Origin: Clostridium sp.
GTDB lineage: Bacteria; Bacillota; Dethiobacteria; Dethiobacterales; Dethiobacteraceae
Length of the DNA stretch: 38,710 bases
NCBI GenBank assembly: GCA_018335695.1
Contig: JAGXRV010000015.1
Span: 1-38,710, forward strand
Reading direction: 5' to 3'
Shown here: positions 33,088 through 38,710 of the stretch, one piece after another
Position numbering within the stretch: position 1 is the first letter of the stretch
Layout: each line of letters opens with the position of its first letter
The notes under the pieces: generated by a model
Database searches by the model: none
Told to the model about the DNA's origin: nothing
The model's input: the letters and a program-made list of their open reading frames with translations, nothing else
Made by a program: the position numbers and the translations under genes

Positions 33088-34332
33088 ATGATTTCATACG
33101 ACGACGCCGTTAAGTTGATAATATCAATAGCCGGTCCTTCACAAAGCGTGCAAAAACCACTTGGGGAAGCTCTTGGCTATGTGTTGGCTCAAGATATTGT
33201 TGCTGTTTTAGATCAGCCGCCTTTTCACCGCTCGCCATTGGACGGTTTCGCTTTTCGGGCGGCCGACACCGCAGGAGCCAAGCCAGAAAGCCCGACAGAG
33301 TTGAATGTGATAGGATATATCCCTGCCGGAGCAGTTTTTGATGCTCCCTTAAAACAGGGGGAGGCGGTACGCATCTTTACAGGAGCAATGCTTCCGTCAG
33401 GAGCCGACGCGGTAGCAGCTCAAGAAAAAGTTTTCTGCCGCAATAATTCCTTGTTTCTTGAACGGCGGTATAGCGCAGGAGAAAATGTGGCGCGGGCGGG
33501 AGAGGACGTGCTTTGCGGCAGTTTGCTTTTAACTGCCGGTACACTGCTTGGACCGGCAGAGTTGGGATTAATCGCCTCACAGGGAATAAGTTCTTTGCCT
33601 GTTTATCCAAAGCCTCGCGTGGCGATTTTAACTTGTGGCAGCGAGTTGCTTGAAATCAGCGATTCTCTGTCAGTCGGCAAAATCTACAATAGTAACCGCT
33701 ATCTTTTGGAAGCGCTTGTAAGTCGCGCCGGCGCAATCCCGGATTATCGCGGAAAAATTTCAGACGATGCGGACGAATTGCCGCAAGCTATCTTTAAGGC
33801 TTGTCAAGAAGCAGATTTTGTGCTGACTACCGGCGGCGTTTCTGTCGGCGACCATGATCTCACGCCTGCGGCTGTGGCTGAAATCGGCGCGGAAATTCTT
33901 TTTCATCGTGTGGCTATCAAACCGGGCACGCCGGCGCTTGCGGCAAAACTCGGGAATAAAATGATTTTTTCTTTATCCGGAAATCCGGCCGCCTCTCTAG
34001 TCAGTTTTCTCCAGTTTGTGCTTCCTGCTCTCCAACTGGCACGTGGAATTGATTGGCGTCAGCAGGTTGTAGGGGCAGTTATTACAAAATCATTTCCCAG
34101 AAAAAAAGGCCAGATTAGATTCCTCTCAGCGAGAACTATTTTCAGCGGCGGTCGCTTCATCAGCGAGCCGCAAAGTTTGCAGAAATCCGGGGTAATTACT
34201 TCTTTTCGAGGGGTTAACTCACTTATCATTCTTCCACCCGGTGAGGGTGAGCTTGCTGCCGGCAGTATCGCCGACGTCCAGCTTTTCCCGCAAATCTTTG
34301 ACAATCTGCCTATAGCGGGCATTGAACAATAG
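33088..34332 (+). CDS. moeA: Molybdopterin molybdenumtransferase MoeA
   Basis: MoeA inserts molybdate into adenylylated molybdopterin. The 414-residue protein has the N-terminal PPFHRSPLDGFAFRAADT motif, GEAVRIFTGAMLPSGADAV, and the catalytic TTGGVSVGDHDL and SLSGNPAAS segments, then a C-terminal barrel domain. The ATG at 33088 lies just after GAAAGGA; the open frame upstream overlaps the previous gene. A second MoeA-fold gene immediately upstream is a common arrangement, since tungsten- and molybdenum-using organisms often have two. Confidence 0.94.
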   Translation: MISYDDAVKLIISIAGPSQSVQKPLGEALGYVLAQDIVAVLDQPPFHRSPLDGFAFRAADTAGAKPESPTELNVIGYIPAGAVFDAPLKQGEAVRIFTGAMLPSGADAVAAQEKVFCRNNSLFLERRYSAGENVARAGEDVLCGSLLLTAGTLLGPAELGLIASQGISSLPVYPKPRVAILTCGSELLEISDSLSVGKIYNSNRYLLEALVSRAGAIPDYRGKISDDADELPQAIFKACQEADFVLTTGGVSVGDHDLTPAAVAEIGAEILFHRVAIKPGTPALAAKLGNKMIFSLSGNPAASLVSFLQFVLPALQLARGIDWRQQVVGAVITKSFPRKKGQIRFLSARTIFSGGRFISEPQSLQKSGVITSFRGVNSLIILPPGEGELAAGSIADVQLFPQIFDNLPIAGIEQ

Positions 34333-34364
34333 CAGAACGAAAGTTTTTTGGGGGGTAGAAGCGA

Positions 34365-34547
34365 ATGTTTTTTGGTCCTTTTGGTTTGCTGGAGTTATTG
34401 TTGATCTTTGGACTTTTGGTCTTTATTTTCGGTTCAAAGCGTCTCGGTCAAGCAGCCCGGGGATTGGTGCAAGGATTTACTTCTATGCAGGACGCAGTCC
34501 AAGAAGAGACAACAAAAGCAAAAGAGAAAAATTCAGGAAAGTCTTGA
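34365..34547 (+). CDS. TatA/TatB-like translocase component (second copy, divergent)
   Basis: This 60-residue protein has one helix (LLELLLIFGLLVFIFG) followed by an amphipathic stretch (SKRLGQAARGLVQGF) and a polar tail. It keeps the TatA-type FG at the hinge but lacks the usual Pro (FGSKRLG instead of FGPKKLP). It may be a TatB-like or specialised TatA. The ATG at 34365 follows GGGGGGTAG. Confidence 0.8.
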   Translation: MFFGPFGLLELLLIFGLLVFIFGSKRLGQAARGLVQGFTSMQDAVQEETTKAKEKNSGKS

Positions 34548-34610
34548 GGTTGGGAAGACTAAGGCTGTACAAAAAAGGTTCGTTAAGAAAATTAAAAGGA
34601 GGCGGTAAGG

Positions 34611-34817
34611 ATGTTTGGACGAATCGGCACGCAGGAACTGTTATTGATCCTGGCTTTAGTATTAATTATCTTCGGACCGCGTAAATTGCCGGAAATCGGC
34701 AGGTCGTTAGGCAGAGGGCTAAAAGAGTTTAAGCAGGCCGCGATAGAGCTAAAAGAAAGTGTGGACATTGAAGAAGAAAAAGAACAAGCTTCACAGGAGA
34801 AAAATCCTGTTAATTAA
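34611..34817 (+). CDS. tatA: Twin-arginine translocase subunit TatA (third copy)
   Basis: This 68-residue protein begins [22 protein letters not shown] and continues [20 protein letters not shown], the standard TatA layout with a charged tail rich in Glu and Lys. It closely resembles the copy at 30818. AAAAGGAGGCGG lies just upstream of the ATG. It is the last gene of the Moco/Tat operon. Confidence 0.92.
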   Translation: MFGRIGTQELLLILALVLIIFGPRKLPEIGRSLGRGLKEFKQAAIELKESVDIEEEKEQASQEKNPVN

Positions 34818-34941
34818 CAGGAGCTCTGCTAAGCAAATTAGTCAGAATTCTGTCGGCAAAACAGCAAAGCAGCCATAGAAAGTAACATAAAGCGTCGATA
34901 TATCGATAAATATTGACTATAACCTTTGACTGCCGTCAGGC

Positions 34942-34970
34942 TTCAAATTGATTATCCTTTGTGTTAGACT
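34942..34970 (+). promoter_or_regulatory. Candidate promoter of a short RNA
   Basis: TTCAAA (34942-34947, 4 of 6 matches), 17 bases, and an extended -10 TGTTAGACT (34962-34970). A 12-bp palindrome TCGATATATCGA (34895-34906) lies about 36 bases upstream and could be an operator. A second weak pair (TTGACT 34926-34931, GATTAT 34950-34955) overlaps. Confidence 0.45.
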
Positions 34971-34976
34971 CTAAAA

Positions 34977-35046
34977 CGATAGGTGTGGGTTCTGTGGCAA
35001 GAAGCACACTATTGTTTTGGCCCGGAGCAATGTTCCGGGTTTTTTT
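34977..35046 (+). ncRNA. Candidate orphan small RNA of about 70 bases, two hairpins, ends in a terminator
   Basis: Directly after the candidate promoter, 34979-35012 folds into a hairpin: ATA and GTGTG pair with CACAC and TAT, a bulge and internal loop follow, then TTCT pairs with AGAA around GTGGCA. The terminator hairpin CCCGGA (35021-35026) / TCCGGG (35034-35039) with T7 (35040-35046) comes next. No gene follows for about 850 bases, so this does not look like a leader. It may be an independent small RNA, or the 3' end of the Moco/Tat transcript. It matches no class I recognise. Confidence 0.4.
35021..35046 (+). terminator. Rho-independent terminator
   Basis: CCCGGA and TCCGGG form a 6-bp stem with a 7-base loop, followed by seven T. 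It can end both the candidate small RNA and any read-through from the tatA gene at 34817. Confidence 0.85.
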
Positions 35047-35155
35047 ATTGGGAAATTATTTTAGGTATTGCATACTCACCCAGCTGCTTCGCTCGCACGT
35101 TTTTGCACGCTTCAGCATTCTGTGAAAGCCTGCAATTCACTGAAAGAAAGTCACT

Positions 35156-35232
35156 CCCCTCCTGTGGAGGGGTGGCGCAAAGCGCCGGGGTTATTCCCCT
35201 CCTGTGGAGGGGTGGCGCAAAGCGCCGGGGTG
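35156..35232. repeat. Two tandem 40-bp repeats of the CCCCTCC/GGAGGGG family
   Basis: CCCCTCCTGTGGAGGGG plus GGCGCAAAGCGCC plus GGGGT occurs at 35156 and again at 35196. Each unit contains two palindromes, the same architecture as the copy at 6566-6605. Confidence 0.9.
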
Positions 35233-35294
35233 GTTACCTCCGATGGAGTTTCTGTCTTTTAGCGACTTGTGTTTTGAGAGTTTGTTGTGGCGGT

Positions 35295-35626
35295 ATGCGA
35301 CCACCCCGCCCTTGCGGGCACCCCTCCAGGGGAGGGGAATTTTTGTAGCAGAATGTAACAGGGGGACAGGTGATTTGTCCCGCTCGTCCATGCGACCACC
35401 CCGCCCTTGCGGGCACCCCTCCGGGGGAGGGGAATTTTTGTAGCAGAATGTAACAGGGGGACAGGTGATTTGTCCCGCTCGTCCATGCGACCACCCCGCC
35501 CTTGCGGGCACCCCTCCAGGGGAGGGGAATTTTTGTAGCAGAATGTAACAGGGGGACAGGTGATTTGTCCCGCTCGTCCATGCAACCACCCCGCCCTTGC
35601 GGGCACCCCTCCAGGGGAGGGGAATT
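35295..35626. repeat. Tandem repeat: 3.5 copies of a 95-bp unit
   Basis: Units start at 35295, 35390, 35485 and 35580 (the last only 47 bases), exactly 95 bases apart and nearly identical. Each unit consists of an inverted CCCCTCC-type module (CCACCCCGCCCTTGCGGG, then CCCCTCCAGGGGAGGGG) and a spacer holding GGGACAGGTGATTTGTCCC, itself a hairpin. Minus-strand open frames of over 100 codons across it are products of the 95-base period and are not genes. No gene lies between 34818 and 35903. Confidence 0.95.
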
Positions 35627-35769
35627 AGCGTCTTTTTTATAATCTTTTGCCCATAGATAAACATCTCTTGATATGCTTTTCACTTATACCTAAAAGAACT
35701 GCCTATAAGGCATAAAGTGTTTAGCTGCAGGAGTTGCTCAGCAAAAGAAGAATTGTGAAGAGAGTAACA

Positions 35770-35829
35770 CCCTGCTTTGTCAGGGCGTTGTGGCACCGTT
35801 TTAATCAGACGGTGAGCATGGTGCTGATT
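35770..35829 (+). promoter_or_regulatory. Structured leader upstream of the molybdoenzyme operon
   Basis: Three hairpins can form: CCCTG-CTTTGT-CAGGG (about 35770-35785), CACCG/CGGTG (35794-35798 and 35810-35814), and AATCAG/CTGATT (35803-35808 and 35824-35829). The last two overlap and exclude each other. I found no convincing promoter for the genes at 35904 and 36462, so this leader may be part of their control region. Confidence 0.35.
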
Positions 35830-35903
35830 GGATATTGTAAGATGGAGGTGAGGTTGGAGGGGGAAAAATCGTTTGTCTATCTATAACAATTGGAGGTGAA
35901 AAA

Positions 35904-36443
35904 ATGACTACAAGATGGATGCTTTTTGACCAGCAGCGTTGCTTTGGCTGCAATGCCTGCGTCGTTGCCTGCCAGCAGGAATACGGTTTGCCGGCGCAGA
36001 TTCGCTTTAACAAAGTGGATGTAACAGTAAGCGGCACTTTTCCAAACACAGCTATTACCTTCCGGCCGCTGCTCTGCAACCAGTGTGAAAATGCTCCTTG
36101 CATGGCCATCTGCCCGGTAGACGCCATCACCCGCGATGCAACTTCCGGCGTAGTCCTGACCGACCGCGTCAGATGCGTCGGTTGCCGTTTATGCACTACC
36201 GCGACAGGCTGTCCCTACGGAATGCGCGCTATGGACAGTGCCGGTAAAGCCGTCAAGTGCAATTTTTGCCTTGACCGGATGGTCGCCGGTGAGTCTGCCC
36301 CTTATTGCGTAAAAACATGCCCGAGCGGCGCCCGCCAGATGACAGTCGGCACAGTCGCGCCTGCCGGTACCCCCATGGAAAGAATGGGTTCGACGACAGT
36401 GACAAAAGTGGTCTACGGAGAGACACTTAATCAGAGAACTTAA
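35904..36443 (+). CDS. Four-cluster ferredoxin-type electron-transfer subunit (DmsB/PsrB-like)
   Basis: This 179-residue protein holds 16 cysteines for four [4Fe-4S] clusters: C13/16/19/23, C58/61/66/70, C91/94/97/103 and C119/122/135/139. This is the pattern of the small subunit of DMSO-reductase-family complexes. C97 to C103 has five intervening residues (CTTATGCP), where the usual spacing is three. It has no signal peptide, so it would travel with the Tat-exported catalytic subunit encoded next. GGAGGTGAAAAAA precedes the ATG. Confidence 0.93.
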   Translation: MTTRWMLFDQQRCFGCNACVVACQQEYGLPAQIRFNKVDVTVSGTFPNTAITFRPLLCNQCENAPCMAICPVDAITRDATSGVVLTDRVRCVGCRLCTTATGCPYGMRAMDSAGKAVKCNFCLDRMVAGESAPYCVKTCPSGARQMTVGTVAPAGTPMERMGSTTVTKVVYGETLNQRT

Positions 36444-36461
36444 TGAAAGGAGGTAAGCAAG

Positions 36462-38710
36462 ATGTTTAAAAGCTTTTTATTGAATCGCCGCCAATTTTTG
36501 AAAGTGGCGGGAATTACTACCGGAGCGGTGGTAGCCGGTTCCGGCACTGCTTTTGCCAGGACCTTGCCGGGACGCAGGACGACTCTTGCTAGGACTGCAG
36601 ATCGCACTGTCCTAGCCAGCGCTTCCGCTAATACCATGCACACCTCTTGCAATATGTGTTCTAATTTCTGTGCTGTGAGCGCCATCCATGAAACGGTGGC
36701 TGGCAGACGCGTGGTACGGCGTATAGAAGGGAGAGCAGGTAACCCAAACACTCGCGGCGGTGTTTGTGCCAAGGGCCAAGCGGCCGTACAACTGCTCTAT
36801 GATCCCGACCGTATTAAGACTCCGTTGCGCAAGCGTGCCGACGGTACCTGGGAAATTCGCTCATGGACAGATGCCTTAAACGATGTGGCGGACGGCTTGC
36901 AAGCCATTCGTGGCACTAGGGATCCCTCTACCGACGCGGCTGCTCGCCGTGCGGCAAGCCGGGTTTATTTCCTGCAACGTCGCGTTTCTTATAGCGGTAT
37001 GTGGGGTGCCTTTCGTGCTGAGTTTGGTTCAAAGAACTTTTCGGCGTCAGCACCTGTTTGCGATGCGGGTAAACGCCTCGGCACCTGGTTGGCTGTTGGG
37101 AGTTTGAATTTTACAGCAGCTACCGAACCCAACGTTCCTGCAGCTACGACTCTTGGTGGCTGGCGTCGCACACGCGACCAGCGTGCTACCAACTTCACTT
37201 TGCTTTTTGGCCGCAACGAATTGGAGTCGGTACGTTATCGTCTCGCCTTAACCCATGAGTTGCTGCAAAACATCAGAGATGGCGGCAGGCTGGTGGTGGT
37301 AGACCCGCGGCGCACCTATACAGCGAGCAAAGCGCACCAGTACGTACCGATTATTCCCGGCACCGATTTGATGCTGATTCTCTCGATGTGCCGCGTAATC
37401 CTCGATAACAGTTTAACGGCTGCGGCCCAGGCTCCTGGTGCTGCGATTGCCTGGGTAGCAAGTCCTTGGGCTAATGTGACAAGGCTGCACACAGACAGCG
37501 TGACCAGGCTTGCCGCCTTCCGCGATGAGCTGTACAAAGCTACAGACAATCAGTACGCCCCGGCGGCTGCCAGCTTAGTCTGCGGCGTGCCGGCAGCCGA
37601 TATTACGCGCCTAGCTGGCGAGTTTTGCGGTGTAATTATCCCTGGTTCCGCAGCTCCGGGAACTCCGCGTCCCCGTCCCGCCAACTGGGCGGCTGTCGCC
37701 GATACGACAAGCGGTATAGCCAAATATTCCAACGGCACGATGGCCAACTGGGCGATGAACTGCCTGACAGGCTTAGCCGGAGGCTTTAGCGTCACCGGCG
37801 GCATACGTGAGCTGTCTCCTGCGTCTGCGTTGCCATCAGTTCCTTGGTCATTTGGTTCCCCTACCATTGGTCCGCAGGCAGATGAATCTCTGACGCGTGC
37901 GGCCGGTTGGCCCTACAGCGGCAACGTCGCTTCTGCCAACAACGAAGGCTATCGCGTACTGATTCCTTATGCCATCTTAAACGGACTGCCCCGCACTCAT
38001 CCGGACTTCCGTCGTGTGCCTGCCGGTCCGCTGGCTGCGCCGAATGACGGCACAGGCGTGATCACCTCCGACGCTAACGGAGACAGATGGGCAGATGTTT
38101 ACGGCGGCGGCAGCACTACCGGCGGCGGTGGTATCCGCGGTCTGTTTATCAATCACACCGACCCGGCGATGGCAGACGCGGATTCAGATCTCTGGGCGAG
38201 AGCTTTGCCCCGGCTGCAATTTGCCGTCGCGATTGACGTTTATCTGAACACCACCCACGAGCTGTTTCCACCCGGCAGTTATGTTCTGCCCGAGTGCACC
38301 GCGCTGGAGCGCACCGACGCCGCCACGCCAACAGCTATTGCTGGCTCGCCCGTAATGAACCTGTACCGAGATGTGGTAGCACCGCTCTTTGACAGCCGTT
38401 CAGGTTACAGAATCTTGACCGGTCTTGCCCGTGCCATGTCTACCAAATATGGAACAAGCACTGGTTATTTCGCTAAGGGTTCAGACACAGCGGGCGTAGT
38501 GCCATCAGCAGATGCGGTTTACAGGTTTGAGCATGACACTGGTGTCGGTCATGCCCGCGGAACAGGCCGTCTGCACAGGCATGATGAGTTAAGGGAAGTA
38601 GATTTCATCCGCAGCATCTGGGGCAACGCGGCTAATGATGGTGCTTTCGCTGGAGTCCCTGCAACCAGGAATTGGACGAATGTGCTATCAAACGGCGGTG
38701 TCTGGATTAA
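36462..38710 (+). CDS. Tat-exported molybdopterin oxidoreductase catalytic subunit, 3' end beyond the window
   Basis: An ATG with AAAGGAGG upstream opens a frame that stays open for 749 codons to the window end. The N-terminus has a twin-arginine signal NRRQFLKVAG (8-17) with a hydrophobic stretch to about residue 32. Cysteines C63, C66, C70 and C102 (TSCNMCSNFC ... GGVCAKGQ) form the [4Fe-4S] site. FGSKNFSASAPVCDAGKR places C200 as the likely molybdenum ligand, as in polysulfide, thiosulfate and tetrathionate reductase-like enzymes. VVVDPRRTYTASKAHQY and IPGTDLMLILSM bind the MGD cofactor. The order small subunit then large subunit is less usual for this group. The substrate cannot be assigned from the visible part; a membrane anchor may follow outside the window. 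Confidence 0.9.
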   Translation, partial: MFKSFLLNRRQFLKVAGITTGAVVAGSGTAFARTLPGRRTTLARTADRTVLASASANTMHTSCNMCSNFCAVSAIHETVAGRRVVRRIEGRAGNPNTRGGVCAKGQAAVQLLYDPDRIKTPLRKRADGTWEIRSWTDALNDVADGLQAIRGTRDPSTDAAARRAASRVYFLQRRVSYSGMWGAFRAEFGSKNFSASAPVCDAGKRLGTWLAVGSLNFTAATEPNVPAATTLGGWRRTRDQRATNFTLLFGRNELESVRYRLALTHELLQNIRDGGRLVVVDPRRTYTASKAHQYVPIIPGTDLMLILSMCRVILDNSLTAAAQAPGAAIAWVASPWANVTRLHTDSVTRLAAFRDELYKATDNQYAPAAASLVCGVPAADITRLAGEFCGVIIPGSAAPGTPRPRPANWAAVADTTSGIAKYSNGTMANWAMNCLTGLAGGFSVTGGIRELSPASALPSVPWSFGSPTIGPQADESLTRAAGWPYSGNVASANNEGYRVLIPYAILNGLPRTHPDFRRVPAGPLAAPNDGTGVITSDANGDRWADVYGGGSTTGGGGIRGLFINHTDPAMADADSDLWARALPRLQFAVAIDVYLNTTHELFPPGSYVLPECTALERTDAATPTAIAGSPVMNLYRDVVAPLFDSRSGYRILTGLARAMSTKYGTSTGYFAKGSDTAGVVPSADAVYRFEHDTGVGHARGTGRLHRHDELREVDFIRSIWGNAANDGAFAGVPATRNWTNVLSNGGVWI

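Noticed and set aside
35156-35626. Possible CRISPR array
   Set aside because: Units are contiguous and repeats are long, without unique spacers of uniform length. No cas gene is in the window.
35191-35683. Several minus-strand frames of 115-157 codons, and shorter plus-strand frames, over the 95-bp array
   Set aside because: 95 bases is not a multiple of 3, so the array shows all frames in turn. The peptides are repeated Pro/Gly-rich sequence with no start signals.

Overview
The window reads as the chromosome of an anaerobic, endospore-lineage Firmicute (Clostridia or a related class). Pointers are a tRNA-Trp T-box leader in front of a complete trp operon, a molybdenum-cofactor riboswitch, a Spo0M homologue, a HemZ-type oxygen-independent coproporphyrinogen enzyme, a ruvCAB-queH-DUF2905-tgt-yajC order, many TTG/GTG starts, strong GGAGG ribosome binding sites and a possible SigH-type promoter. 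I cannot name the species from sequence alone. No rRNA, tRNA or CRISPR array was recognised.

Layout. 1-157: the start of an IS3-type transposase OrfA on the minus strand, running off the left edge, followed by short palindromic repeats. 469-2570: a MoxR/ChlI-type AAA ATPase with a VWA-domain partner. 2733-6192: rimO, then a small membrane-anchored protein translationally coupled to an FtsH-like membrane metalloprotease. 6200-6800: a gene-free repeat island. 6815-11976: yedF, ruvC-ruvA-ruvB, queH, a DUF2905 protein, tgt, yajC, that is Holliday-junction processing next to queuosine synthesis. 12062-15462: a small membrane protein, a CDF metal transporter, an SCP2-domain protein, a nitroreductase and a HEPN/MNT toxin-antitoxin-like pair. 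15496-22262: promoter, Trp T-box and trpEGDCFBA with nearly every gene overlapping the next. 22324-23856: speD, ndk, a lipoprotein. 23874-26339: hemZ (minus strand) divergent from a DUF4870 protein and spo0M. 26400-29726: mobA, a lipoprotein nitroreductase, a Fur-box-preceded DUF2325 gene, a methyltransferase and mobB.

29755-38710 is one functional block. A promoter, a Moco riboswitch and a terminator precede tatC-tatA-moaA-(molybdopterin-binding protein)-moeA-tatA-like-tatA. After about 1 kb of small-RNA-like sequence and repeats there follow a four-cluster ferredoxin subunit and a Tat-signal-bearing molybdopterin oxidoreductase that runs off the right edge. The cofactor, its export machine and the exported cofactor-dependent enzyme are thus encoded together, with cofactor level probably sensed by the riboswitch.

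The least explained items are the small protein/FtsH-like pair (4175-6192), a compact two-hairpin orphan transcript unit (34942-35046), the Cys/His-rich tail on the molybdopterin-binding protein (33024-33077), the Fur-controlled DUF2325 gene, and the unassigned substrate of the terminal molybdoenzyme. Most other genes are recognisable members of known families.
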